Positions 13,226-27,184 of a DNA stretch of 64,000 bases are shown piece by piece; position 1 is the first letter of the stretch; each line of letters begins with the position of its first letter. Position numbers and translations under genes: made by a program. A model generated the notes under the pieces. That model saw nothing but the letters and a program-made list of their open reading frames with translations. It was not told the origin of the DNA and made no database searches. Source of the stretch: Paracyclopina nana (taxonomy: Eukaryota; Arthropoda; Copepoda; Cyclopoida; Cyclopettidae); contig JAGUCH010000006.1 of the NCBI GenBank assembly GCA_019096065.1, positions 2,376,001-2,440,000 of the forward strand, given 5' to 3'.

Positions 13226-16200
13226 TAAATAGATGGCGCAAGGATCAAATAAGGTATAATGATCATTATCCACTTGTAGATGCATAATGTTCATTATCCT
13301 CCTCTAGATCAAGCAACAATGAAAAATCATGTAAATTATATGGTCGGAGCTTATGTACTACTCAGCCGTCTCAGCTAATAGTAATGACAATTTTTGTGCG
13401 ATTGCTCGCCAAAATCATTCCATGAAATTAGAATAAAGCTGCACATAGTCATTATTTGCCTTTTATGAAATCGCCATTGCATTGCAGTGCTGCTGGCTGC
13501 TGTTGTGTGCAAATCTGCAAAAATAACTACTTACGAAAATATGATGCCACTTTTACGAGCGCAGCTATACACTGGAAAAATGCGAAAACTTTTTACAGTG
13601 CAAGAGACAAATCGGAGATTTTGATTTGAGACAATTGCGTGCAAATCATTACAGAACATGAAACACGATCATGTGCAAAATTCGCAAATTGGATTAGCTC
13701 AAACCACTACTTTTTTCTTTGCAAATAAAAACGAAGAATGCCTCCACCTCCTTCGTTTTCAAATGATGCCAGTCGCTTTTTTCATGCAAATTGGCAACTT
13801 TTAAAAGGCCCATAACTCTGATGAAAATTACCTTGCTCTCCGTTTTTAGATGACAGCTTGATTATTGGGCCTTTTAGAAGATAGCAGTCCCGACCGACCG
13901 ACCGGCAATTTTTGGGCAAAAGGCACCAGTTTGGCATTAATGTCACAAACTAGAAAAACAACTCTTCACTCATAACTTATTCTCATTCTTGTGTGCCACA
14001 CTGGCCTCAAGCATTCTTCAGGTTACTTTCAAAGGGGTATATAGCATAAAGTAACAAAAGCCATGCAAAAAACAAAGGTTCTCTCCCTCTCGGCTGATGA
14101 AAAAATATTCCTTCTGGTGGGATTTGCAAACGCCGAGCTTGGAAAATGGGACGTCGATCCATAAAAACTCCAACAATTAAGTTGATGTTGCAGCAGCAGC
14201 ATCATCATCGTCAGCAGCAGCAACGCAACAAAAAGTGATACCAAAAATTTATCGACGAGGCCAAAGCCATGAAAGAGTATTTTTTGCACCAGAGAAATAA
14301 CACAGAAATCCTAAATGAGCCTCAAATAAAAGCACGCCTCTATCAAATGCCTCATCCCGACTGGACACGCACTCAAAAAAGAGGCCGTTTCTCCCATTCA
14401 ATCTTGGCGCAATTATCCCAATTGGATAAGAAAATAGTAGTTAAAATGTGCCAACAGCACCGCAGTGGTGATGTGGCCCATTTTTGACCACAAAACAACA
14501 ATGAGAAGGGGGTTTACAGCCTCTCAAGAGATCGGCCAAACGACATTTGTTCTCAGAAAAAGGCAATACAAGGAGATAGAACTACTATAGACAACCATCA
14601 CATGGCATGGGGGAAGAAGCAAATGACTACTAAAAAAAGACAAAACTGTTATTTCGCGGTCAGAGACCGAAAAAGTCCTTAGACTGCGCCAATGACAACG
14701 ATACCGGCTCCTCAAATCGGAGAAAAATTGATGTAAGCTTGGCCTACCTTGCAGGATGCCGGTGATTTTCTCGGATTTCCACATTCCGCGAAAGGCCCAC
14801 GTGCCGCAGCACGGCGCACGCACTCTGTTTGTTTACATTCTGCAGTTTGGCGGAAAATTGAGAATCTCTGCTGAGACTTGACGCAGCGCTACCATCTACT
14901 TTGAAAACGGCCGAATAGTTTTGAAAAGCACCTTTTCTTTCATTTTCCTTTCTTGCTCAAATTTGTTTGATTTGAGGAAGTGTACCACGTTCAATGGGCA
15001 AGAATCCCGAGTGGTTCTTGGAATCGTGGAAGGAGGCCGACCGACTGACAAAATTGATTTGCCTCATTAATTAGCTGCGCTTGAGAAGGGGAACTTTTCC
15101 GCTGCCACTGCAGCATTTTTACAAATACAATGATGTGTTTTCCCCCCACCATAAATCTTGACTTTTGGCGACCAAACAGCTTTGACAATTCTTCAGTGAG
15201 TTTTCTTGAGGATGTTACGCGCAAAAGTCCATAAACTAGAGAATTTTCAATTGAGCATCTGCCGATTCCCATATAACTGGCTATCATCGTTCATAAAAAT
15301 GGAGTATCGAAAAAAACTCCGAAGAAAGATGGGGGGCAGCAAAAGATGTTCGGTTTTTTACGCACCACCAGAAACCCGACCAGACAACTGACCAACCTGT
15401 AGGCTTTTGTTGTATGCAAGCATTACAGTTTTTTGGTATCAATACGATTTCGCGAGTCTGGTCATGTTTTGTGGTCTATGAAAAAATGGAGGGGCATTTG
15501 TGAGAGGGCAATTCACCGGCAAGAAGTTTATTTTCAGTCGATTGCCCAAATCGCCACTTGCGCCCATTCTTATGGCCATCCTCATCGATTGGCCATTACA
15601 CGCATCCTATTCAATAGCGGAAGCTTCATTATTTGATGATGGCCAATAAAACATGGTTATCACGGGCAAATGAACACAATATGGATTATAAATGGACTCA
15701 CGCCGTAGGAGCATAACGTGCACTGCTACTGCTATACTACATCAGGACCATAAAATGTCCGAAGAGAAAGCAAGACAAAGCAACTTTTACCGTGCAAAAT
15801 TATTTCCCTCGAGAGGAAGTGCAAATTAGTGAGAAGATGTGCACAAATGCGACAGCGAAGCCAGCAGCAGTAATCTGTGCCCTTTTTCATAGCCTCACAT
15901 TTAACAAGACAAAACAGGCATTAATTTTAATTTTTGACACAAGAATCCCATGGAACCTTTTTTATGGTCAAGCAATCCCAGCAGAGATTAAAGTTGGCTC
16001 AGATAAAAAAGAGCCGTTTCTTAATCCTTCGAGGGTTGAGATTTCTCCTTTTGGGCTGAGCAGGAGCAGAAAAAGGGAAATACTCATTAGATGCTTAATT
16101 ACCAAGGGAGCTCTCATTACTGATATCAGCATTGCACAACGACGACAATGGCTGCTGAGCCATTAAACTCGTTCACGTTTAACTTTAAGATAAAGTTCAG

Positions 16201-19200
16201 CTTTGGAAAATGGCCTTCGGGACGATGCTGCTTGAGCAAGAGAAGCCTTTTTTCGGCAGCAGCAGCAGCAGCAGAGATAAAATTGACATCAAGTACAAAT
16301 TAGTTCATGAATATTCATTTGGCGCAGTATCACACAAAGACCATACCCCCTTTTAACGTGCCTTTTTTGTGGACAGCTCTAAAAGAGACTTCATCAATCC
16401 ATTTGATTTTCCTTAATGGCTTTCAGCTTAATCACCCTGCTCCACGTTCAAAAGGAAAACTGCCAGCTATATATACGACTAAATGGAGAATTTCCGCTCA
16501 TCCAAAGGCCATACACATAATAGTAATTAATTCGAGCCTCATATTCCCGGCTGCAACAGTCCCTGTTTGGAATAAAAATAATTTTCAATTTCGAATCGAC
16601 TCCAATTTGACACATGGTGAAAGTTAAGATAGTTGAAAGTACAGGTCTTTCAAATGAATTGGTATTTGTCGCCTTTGAATGGTTCCCAAACGGACCATTT
16701 TGCGTGTGTAATCTATTATGCATAGTGCAGTGCGAATGGAATTCATTTCGAAAGCAATATCGTTAGCTAAAGCCAAAACTCCTCTCCCTTATTTTGGCGA
16801 ATTATCATTCTGGAATATTCAAGTGGAAGGAGAAGAAGCTCTTGAAAAATGCTGTCCACTTTTTTCTGCACATTGCTTTCATTGCATTATTATGTACTGG
16901 CTGTGTTGCTAAAGGACCATGCAGCCATCAGTTTTCCGTAATATTCAAATGGCTACACATAATTTTCGTGTCCAAAAAAGTAGGGCTGGTCATCCACTCC
17001 AGTATTAATCCGGACAATTTGTAAAGATCTCGAGAGAAAAATGGCGAAATAAGCCCCGATCTGGAGGCGTGCTTCAAAAATCACCACGGAGAACTTCCCT
17101 TATACTTTTTGGGTGAGCTAGTGCTGCTGTTGATTCTTTGTTGCGGTTGAGATTAATGCAGTGCTTTTAGGGTCCAGCCCTAATTGTGGACATCCAAAGA
17201 GAGGACAGGCAACATAAATAACAGACAGATGATCAGTGAAGTGTACAAAGAACACGCAAATATTCACTCCATTACCATGAATTCTACGATGCTTTCACGT
17301 GAATATGGGCTCTTTTCATCAGCGGAGAGCGAAATTGCTGCTCCTTGACAAAAGAAAATCGAGAGGAGGAAAAGTCATTCCACAGAGCATTATTATGGTT
17401 GTTGTTGTTGTTGCTGCTGCTATATTCTTCGTCTTCTCCAATTTGCATAGAAATTTTTTATTGATTCTATATCCTATGGGAGAAACTGGCTCCTCTTCAT
17501 TGTAGCATTTCCCAGCAGCACTCTGCAATATAAAGACGGCGCCATAAAAAACAGGAATTGAACGATGCTACATTTGATCCTTATAGCATGGGCTCCCATC
17601 TTTTTTCAATAGGGATGGCACAACTTTGGCTCGACGACTGGCCTAAAAATGAATTCATACACAAAAGAGGCTTTTCCCAGCAAGACAAATATCAGTGAGA
17701 AAAAGGGCAATGAGACATCAACGCCACCTATGGGTTGACAAAGCTCCTCAAGGAAAAAACTGCGCTACCAATCAGGGTTGCGTTTTTACATAATTACGCT
17801 ACATTTGCCATGCAAACTGTGCTATAGCTTGCTTTATGGAATGGAGCCAATCCAAGAAATTGGAACTATAACAATTGCCATCTTCGCATATATAGTACTA
17901 TATACATTCTCCCCATTCATGTAGTGTATATAGCATTCGAGACTCAGGATGGGATGATTTCTAGCCCCAGATCGGTATGATATTCCATAATACATGTATA
18001 GTATTGTGCTTGCATAAAAGGAGTCTGCAGATATAGATCCTTGTACATTGTGAAAGATACTGCTACATATTATAGCATAGTAGGGCAAGGAAACAGTCCA
18101 ATCCACTTGCTGGTTTAATGATGTGTGTCAAAACTGGATCATGAAAGAGCAGGAGAAGAACCCTTTTGGCAATGGGGTGTGAATTTCGACAAATGTCGAC
18201 GGCCCAAATTTGATGGATGGCTCCAAATTATTAGAGTGCTTTGTTTCAAAGCTAAGCTCGTCACAAAGAGAAAGCTTTTTCCTACAGCGAGCTAGATAAA
18301 TAATGGCTCGAAAAAACATTACACTCATCATATAGTTTACTCTCAAGATGTTGAAGTCACAAAACAAGGAGCTGGAGAAAGCACAGATGATGACTTCTGT
18401 CATAACCTCATTCTTCTCACCCTTTTTTGATACACCCACCCAACAAATCTTGGTTTATTTCAAAAGATACTTTCCTTTGATCTTTCCTCATTAATTATCC
18501 CGGTTGCATTAACTGCTTTCACAATTGAAATTTCTCCATGGAGAGCAGCAGCCAACTAGGCATCATCACACTTGCACTCACAATGTAGAAGTGGTATATG
18601 TATACCTTGCTGGCACGTGGCAGCAATGCTACAATTCTTGGCTTTCACTTTTGAAAACACACACTGGGTAGCATCTAGATTTGCAATGGGGTTTTGGAAT
18701 TTGAATACACCCCTGAGCTTCAGCTGATAAAGTGCAACAAGTACCGTTAGCCGCAAACAAAATCGAATACTTCAAATTAACTTGATCTACTTACACATTT
18801 TGATAATCGCTGATTTTTCGTCCGGAGGAGAACGAAAAGTTTTCTGGGAATTGTTTTCCCAGGATTTCCGCAAGTAAAGGAAAGTTGACATTTATTGGAC
18901 TCTGAATTCACGTGAGGATGAAAAGTTGGGAATGTAGCATGGCTGAATAAAATTGGAACCTTCCCATGGCAATTGTTCATATCTGCAATATTCGGCGTCG
19001 TCGTCGTCTTGCGACAAGCAGCATCTCTGAATTCCATGAATTCAGTTTTGTAGCAGAAGAGTGGAAGTTGCAAAGAAAACCCTTCTTCTTTTTCCCCACC
19101 ATTTCACAGATTTTTCATGCAAGACTGCCAAATTCAAATCCTTCGAATTGTGAAAAAAGAATGGCTCCCTTTTGCGAAATGAGCGCTCATATCGACTTTC

Positions 19201-22200
19201 TCCGAACATGGTAAAATGTAGCTGCTCCGCCATTTTATTACTACAGCACGAATCACGAAGATTCCTTCCCTAGATTCGCTCAACCAAGATCAGATTTGGT
19301 TCAGCTAGTATATTTTCATGTGCCTTGGGAGTTGAACTTGCGGTTGTAGCCGCCGTGGCTGCTCCGAACCGCATATGTGACTAATCGTCAAGAGAAATTA
19401 AACGGGAATTTTTGCCTTTCATCTCAAGATTGCTCATCTGCTCACTCCCAATATCCAGATGAAAGCCTCAAGCGGTCGAGTAATCAATGGAAAAGAAGGA
19501 GATGAGAAAGAAGGAGCTAATTAAAATTTCTCCTACTCAAAGACAGAAAGAACCCTCGAGGAGAATTTGGATTTCAAAAAGAAACCCGCTTGGTGGTTCA
19601 AGAAACCAATGGACCGCGAACGCAGATTTTGGCCCTTTCCAAAAGGGAAAACTCCTTTCCATCAAATGTTATGAGCGATCCAATTAAAAAGTAGCAGTTA
19701 GGCTAAAGTAATATGGAAAAATCCAAATATGGCGTTGTCTGATTACTAGCGCCACCTAGCGGATTATTCTTGCAATGTCAGTCAATTTCCATTCCATTTT
19801 TGGATTGATAGCACCCTTTCTGAAATATTTGAGGAGAAAACCCTTTAAAGTTCTTACATGAGCAAAACTTTTGTTGAGTGCAAAATGGGATTGGAAATGT
19901 GCACACAAAAGATGAAAGGCCCATTAAAGTGAATGACTTCCTTTTGAGAACCGCCAAAAACCTATCTGGCTATAGTACTGCTAAATGGGACACTTGTTGC
20001 GCCTGGTCGCGATTATTATTGACTTTGAGGATTTGTGTTGGCATGAAGCAGCAGTTGTGCAACAGGGTAAAGTCCCTGCAGACACAAACTTTGCCAAAGA
20101 AAACTTTCCCCCTCAATAAAGATCGGTGATAAAACCAATAAAAGGAGGGGAGAAGTGAAAGTCGCGGAAGGAAAAAGTGAACAACACACACCATGAGTTG
20201 TCACTTTGGCCAAATTGAGTCATAAGTCTTACTTAGTTGTCTGATTGTGATGTAGGTATTGCATATCCAGACGGAAGAGACAATTTCAAAATTGTCATTT
20301 GGCAGCCATAAAAATTACGGCTAATAATCCAGAGGAGCAGAGCAAATTATGGAGGAGTCGCTGCAGCAGAAATTCCCTAGAATTTGTCATATTTCCCAAT
20401 AAAGACAAGTGAAATGATCCTACGAATTCTTCTCGAGAATTGCACGCTGATTGCGTATAGTGTCGCCAAATGAATTGTCATGGAATTTATTCTGCATTTG
20501 CGCGCACACTGGGCACATAAGTACCTAGTGAACTCTGCATAATTCGATAATTGCCTTCAATTGCAAAGCTTTGTGCAAAAATTGGTGTATTACGTTTGGT
20601 TGGCATTTTTTCAAGATATCGCGCGCGCGCGTGTGTCGCGACCACTACGTGCAAATGTTTGCGCCTGGAGTTTCGCGTGTTTATTTGCTACCAAACAGTA
20701 CAATCATTTGATTAAAAATCCAAGCGTAATTGTCATCCGTTCTGCATTGAATTTCCATGATTTGTGGCTTTGCATCATTATATCACGCAAAATGACATCC
20801 TCACTGAGAAATAACGAGAAACTGCGCAAGCTCGCGCATGATTGATTCAAGCATTTAAAATATTCAATTTAACGAAGGCAAATGATAGATGAATGGAGGA
20901 AATTGCGTTTGTTTGTCTATGTAAAGGGAAATTTATGTCAAATAGCAATTAGTGGAGTCACATGACAAATGCATTAGATTGACTAATTCTAGTCAAGCCT
21001 TCCTTCCTTTCAAAATTGGCAGCAAAGCGACAAGTTTTTCTCACCGAGGCTTGTAATTTAGACTATTGTAAAATAATATTTGTGGGTGACGACGAGAGAG
21101 AAATTCAGCTTAATCAAAGGCTTGAGTGAGATGTTTAATTGCAGGATATGAATTTGTCGTCGTCGTCAGTCAATGCAAAATTTAATGATCACCTTCAAGT
21201 CCTCCTTCCATAATTATTTCGTATTTTGTGCTACAGCCAAGTGCAAATGAATTGTTTGACGAACGTACGGTTGACGCCATAAAAATCAATTACCCCTCTT
21301 TATTTTACAGCTCAGGTCGTTCTTCGTTAGCCCTGCGCAAGTCATTACAGAAATTGAGGATATGATCTTCGTTAACGCCATTTGTCACGTTTCACTTCGT
21401 GATCCAATTATAAGGATTCCCTGTGTGGGAATTAGTACAGCTTAAACCATGTATGTAGTATTGTACACTTTTTGTCATCGGTCAATGCATTTCAGGCCAC
21501 CACGTGACATTTCCATTACGTCCATATATGAGGTGATTCAGTATTCAAATCGATCACGTGAAGGAAAGGATATGTGGCACTACTTGATTATGCGCATGGA
21601 AATTGGATAGGAGAGACCCAAGCGTGATCAAAGAAATGCTTCTCCAAGTAAATAGAATTGAGATGGATGGATATATTTATCTTTACATGTGACCCCTATC
21701 TGCATGTATCAAGTATTTGAGTGAAATTAAGGCAAAGAAGCGGCAAAAGTGTGGGAAAACCGATTGGATCATATCCATCAGAAATTCCTGCATATATCAT
21801 CATTCTGTTTTGGCATATTGATCTCAGAATTGGAACAGCGAGGCGGAAAGTTTTTTCTTCTTCTTCTGCGTACGTTGTTGGCAATCTGCATTTGAAATGG
21901 AGCTGATGATTTTTGTCATTGGCAGGGGAATTTATGGTTTGCCATTTATTTTGAATATGGCTGAAAAGTTGTCCCCTGAAGACGATTTAGAAAGCACAAT
22001 GAGCGTTATTAATGAGTGGGTGGTGGTTTCCAGCCTCTCGCACATCAAAGCCGCAGGCATCTAAATGCATTAATGGATGCTATGAATTTGGAAATTTCCC
22101 CGGCAAACTTTTCTACAAATCTTCAGAATATGGCTAAAAGCTTTCACCGAATGTGTAACCACAAGTACCAAAGAAAGCTGTAGCAGCTTCGAGCCAACCT

Positions 22201-25200
22201 CGGCTAATAGGCTGGGCCCCTAATTTGCATCAACTGGGCAAAAGTATAGACCTTAATCGTGCGGCCTGTCATCTACATATTGTGGAGTTTCTCGGCAATC
22301 TTTTCTTGGGCCGTCGATGAAAATTCAACGCCCCTCATTGAGGAGGAATCTTTAAAAGCGAGCCCATTTAAAACTTGGTCTCAACTAACCCTCATTCCTC
22401 TCAAACCGCATTTTAGGGTTGTTGGAAAGCTCCTTTAGGCAACTTCCGATGTACTACTATTTTGCATGTCAAAAGTTGGGCATTATTCATTCAACAGAGA
22501 CTTATCATAAATAAACTGACGTTGCCAAAAAAATTGAAGCTCCCCAGATTCGAGTGACAAAAAAAGTGTGTATTTTTGCTAATTTGTTATTTCGGTAAAT
22601 AGTTGTACTTATTAGGAAAGCAAGATATCCAAAATTACCGGCTTCAATAGAAGATCAAATACTCACAGCCTCATTGAGTTGATTACTTCCAATAACTCGT
22701 TTGGAAATAAAGGTAATTTTCGACATGCGTTAGAAAGCGCACGAGTTTCTTATTGGCATGTGACCTTCATAAAAAAAAGGCACGTGTGGCGGTAATTTCT
22801 CGCAATTTTCTTGGAAAGCGCATCCTTCGGTGGAATTGAGAAAAAGAAGCTCGTGATAAGACACATTTGGATGGCAGCTTAGGATAAATGGGCAGATTTC
22901 CTTGGTAGGAGAAAGGGTTGTTGTGTTTTTACTTTAAGCAAATTGGTGCTAAAAGCCTGAGCGCGCATATCTACGCGCTCGCCTCTCAAGGGGCTTTGAT
23001 GAGCTCCAATATATCAAATAATTAAGGTCTGAGTTTCACTGATCACGTGACGCGGCTCATTTAGGATTCCCTCAGAGGAAGAGCTGCACAAATAATGGCC
23101 AACTGTCATCAGCAATGAATGGGGTAGGATTTGGCCCCTCTTCTACGTAGTAGTAGTACAACAGCAGCGAAAAACTTTCTGCAGGAAAACCAGCTTTTCT
23201 TTGGATGCAGATGGCTTTCACTTCGCCCAAAAATGAAAACGCCACCAGATAGTATAGCTGACGATGAATTTGTCATGGTTTTTGCCCCCTTTTCTCCCTT
23301 TAGCTTGTGCTTCTATTACGATATAGCTGGGAAATTCTATTCGTTCAGATATCAGCACTGATCATGAATCGAGATCAACTTTTTGTCCACGCATTTGACA
23401 GATTGAGGTCAAGATTGCTAGGATTGCCCCAATCACAAACATATGAGAGGATCCATCAAACTGGGTCGCAATTACTTACGACTTGAGCATCACATAATAT
23501 CCCAGCTAGCTGGGAAAAAAGCCAATCCATTATTGGTTGACATTCTATATATCCCAACTGGAAATCTGATTGCATTTTTATTGAGCATTCCAGCTGGAGA
23601 CAAAAAAATGGTCTTTGCAGTTCCGCATCGAGATCCAAATCGATCATAGAAATTAAAGTGCTACATCAAACTGAGCTATTTTCACTTTTTTCTGGCTGAT
23701 AAAGTCAACATGTCGACGTACGCGAAAACGTTTGATGCTCAAAGCGGGAGAAAGAATCAATTGAATCAAGACATTGTCAAAGCGAAAAGCAGCAGCAGCA
23801 CAATAAAGCGTGATATGAGCGGAATTTCGTGACAGCAGTCTACATTTCCTCCATCACAAAGGCAATCTTTCTCTGTGTGCAAAAGGTTGCAATCACATTG
23901 TTGCAAAAGCCCTGCGAGCTAGCTGCCTATTTTTGCCATACTATCTTTCAATTTCCTGTATATCCTGCGCATACGCGCTTTCAAATGGACATACGTAAAT
24001 ACAGCAGGATTTCTTGCAGTTCAAAATCCAATTGCAGCTGGGAAGAAGAAACTTTTCTCCCTTTCTACTGTAGTACTATCTCAAAAGGTATTTGATTCCA
24101 TATTTCATCCGGATATACAGCATTTATTTGACTACTACCACTGCGCGCATATTGAAAGCCTCTTTATGAAGAAGAATGGAAGATGCCACAGATGGCACAC
24201 ACCAAAAAGCTACAATTCAATCACATACACAGGCTGCATCCAAACAAATCATCTTGGTTTTTTTTCTTCCATCCGGATGCCCGAATTCTCCACATGCATC
24301 ATTTAAACCCTTCCATATTATGCACAGAAAAGAATACATATGAGGGGTCATAAAATACTGACTGGTCTCTCAGAGTTGAAATTGTTGTTAAGAGAGATGA
24401 TGCTTTAAAAATGGAGTCTGTGCGCAAAGTTGACAAATGATGTCGGCTATTGGAGAACTCTTTTTCCATTCAAGTGAAAAGTTGGCGGGCAGATCTTGAC
24501 ACAATGGATGAGAAGAGGAACCCCAGAACAATCCGAGTGCGAAGAATGGATATGTGTCTCTGATACTGACAAATGACCATCATCATCTCTATATTCTGGT
24601 TGAGGCCATTTCAAACACTATTCAATGCGGGCAAAAGAAAAAACTCTTCTACTTTTTAGCACACATAGTAGAGAGTCACAAAAGAGAACTGTCACTTTTC
24701 CTCCAATTTTCAAATTGGCCTTCCGGATTTTTTTCAAGAATTTGCAGCCTAGCGTAAGAAAAACCCCAGCACTTTGCACGTTTCCTTTTGGAGCATGGCA
24801 GTATCATCAGTCTATACACGTAAGAGCCAGTACATTTCCCTTTAATGGAGGTTTTGAAAAATGCGATACTGTCCTCAAATCCCTGATCCCTGGAAATGGA
24901 TAGTACTGTAGCATATTCAGTACTCTGCTATATGCACATTCTGGTCTTTCTATAAATCGGCTTCGTCTTGGGCTCTTGGCAGATTTCAAGAAAAGCTTGC
25001 ACGATTAATGGTGCAGGCGACGTTAAACATTTCATCCGAAAAAATCTCCAGCTTTCAGAGTTATGAAAAATGCTGCAGCTTTTCCTGCCAATAATGGATC
25101 AAAAACCCTTTGGAGCTGGTCAGCCCTTTCTCAGTTCAATTCATCTTTGGGGCTAATTTAGCTAATCTTTGGAATGTTTAATTTTGAGCTGTCAGAAAAT

Positions 25201-25888
25201 TCTTCAAGATGAAAATCTGAGAAAAGTTTTTCGCCTGGAGATAAAGTGTTGTCATCTTTCTTCTGCATCATCATTGTCAGCAAACTTTTTAAAAGATTCC
25301 CTTGTTTCAGCAGGGGAATACAGATATGGTTGACAATCTAATGGATTTTTCTCCCAGGGACAAAAACAAATTAATTTCAACAGCAAGCAGCCATCTACTT
25401 TCTTCTTTGAGATACACAAATGGGTTATACCTATTTGCATCAAGGGGAGCTAAATCTCTATGACAAGACTGAAATTGGCCACTCTTCATCTTTCATTTCG
25501 GTTGAAAAAAGTGTATTCTAGACTGGTTAGTTTCCGTGGTGGGTATAAGGACAAAATGTCATGCTGATTCTAGAATTGATGATCCTCAACCAGAATTGAA
25601 CAGTGAAAGCTTCGTTGGCTACTGAAAAATTAGCAAATGTCTACCATGGCATATTATACATAGTATACTGTAGCAGAATGTGAAAGGGAATTTTATTGCT
25701 TGGAAGACTCAAAATTCATGAATATTCATTAATCCCCGGAAGTTGCCACACACGGAGTGACGTATCGCAAAAATATCCCGATCTGAGAAAAAACTCGCAT
25801 CGCCTTCATTGGTATGCAAGATTTAACACCAAATAAATTATTTTGATGTCTGAGAGAAAAATTGCCTTTTTCAAAGAAAGCAGCAATA

Positions 25889-25912
25889 TACTACTACTAC
25901 TACTACTACTAC
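25889..25912. repeat. ACT trinucleotide microsatellite
   Basis: About eight uninterrupted ACT units (CTA/TAC in other registers). It lies in non-coding DNA and is the longest clean trinucleotide run I saw outside coding sequence. Confidence 0.85.
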
Positions 25913-27134
25913 TTCTGTTGGTTTAAGAACCCACGAACGAAGCAAAGTTTTGCAATCAGTCCATAAAATGGGCGATGTCACCGTAGGGACAGATTGACAT
26001 TCTCCCATCGGAGCTCTATGGCTAGCCAAAGTTTGGCTAATAAACAGCTTTTGTTGCCTGCTGCCGAAAACTGCATCTACCGAATGATTTCCTCAAATGC
26101 AATTGGCAATTAAATGCTATCAGCAACTCAATGACTCGATCAAGAGCATGAAGTTAATTACCTGGAATGAAAGACTTACTATCTCAAACTTTTCCAGAGC
26201 TTTCTAATTGTGGGTGCGGGTGACGGTGCCAAATGTATTGGTTTCTTGGTATATTGTTGTGGTAGCATGGGTCAAAGTTTACTTACTTAGCCGAAGAACT
26301 TCTTGATATTGACTATTTTTTTGGCTCCCGCCCGGACAAATTACTCTGCAGTCCCATGGGAATTTGTCCCGAAACTCTAAGGGATGGATTCAAATATTGG
26401 TAGTAAAACATTGTGTGCCGCAGAAGACTTTTTAGATATCACAAATCATCCTTGCTGCTGCTACTGCTACTATAAAGAGAGAGACTTTCTTTATTCGGAC
26501 TTTTTGTAGCGGGGACTTATGCAAAGCAATATAGAGACATAAAACTTTATGACAGGCACCAAATGGGATCCACGTTTCTTCTATGGCTATCAGAAAAATA
26601 AGGGCTTACAGCACTACTTCTCCTACGTATTTTGTGCATGTAGATTTTGGAGTTGATCAATTTTTAAATCAAGCAAGGGATACTCTTCATTCGTCTAAAA
26701 ATGAAGAGAATTGCAAATTAAGCATTGATGATTCTTCTTCAAGATATATCATTCCTAATTAAAAAGTTTCTTTGGAGAAGCATTAAAGAATGCGTTGTTT
26801 CAGCTATCTCATTTTAAAAATGCAGTCACAATATTTATCAAAGATGGCGCCAGTGGTTTAATTATGATGCCAGGTCAGTTAATTAACGTAGGTTGGATCA
26901 GCCAGTTTACCAAGCGAAGAGCTTAAATTAGATTTATGGGCAGAAAAATATTAAATTAATTATCAACCACTAGCTCATTTCCTGGTTCCTGCCTAAAGAA
27001 GTTAATAGAAATATGACTGATTTAAGAATGCTTATCTTGATAAGTCAGGACCAATTAATAGATATCAAAGACATTTGCCTGCCGCCATTTACCTTCGGTT
27101 GATAGGAAATACATGCACATGCTTTATGCAATGA

Positions 27135-27149
27135 TTTAGTCAACCCTAA
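27135..27149 (+). promoter_or_regulatory. Promoter word shared by the two TRMT10C-like genes
   Basis: TTTAGTCAACCCTA occurs about 50 bp before the chosen ATG of TRMT10C-like copy 1. The identical 14 bases recur at 36368-36381, about 57 bp before copy 2. The coding sequences are strongly diverged, so an intact shared word suggests a retained core-promoter or transcription-factor site inherited from the common ancestor gene. I do not recognise the factor. Confidence 0.4.
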
Positions 27150-27184
27150 CTCAGCTGTTGTCAAATGTTTACATCAGTGATCAT

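Larger units (their letters stand above)
1..27134. other. Gene-poor non-coding tract
   Basis: No open reading frame here is long, shows family similarity or links to others through plausible splice sites, so I annotate no gene. The DNA is AT-rich with short simple repeats, for example GCA at 16256-16274 and 14187-14222, and GTT/GCT near 17400. Separate entries cover a CCAAT-rich patch, two foldback elements, a tRNA-like unit and a tandem duplication. The POU octamer ATGCAAAT or its reverse occurs at least eleven times and CCATAAA at least twelve times on the plus strand (see findings), as in a cis-regulatory desert. The flanking developmental gene, if any, would lie left of the window. Undetected short exons or non-coding RNAs are possible. 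Confidence 0.6.
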
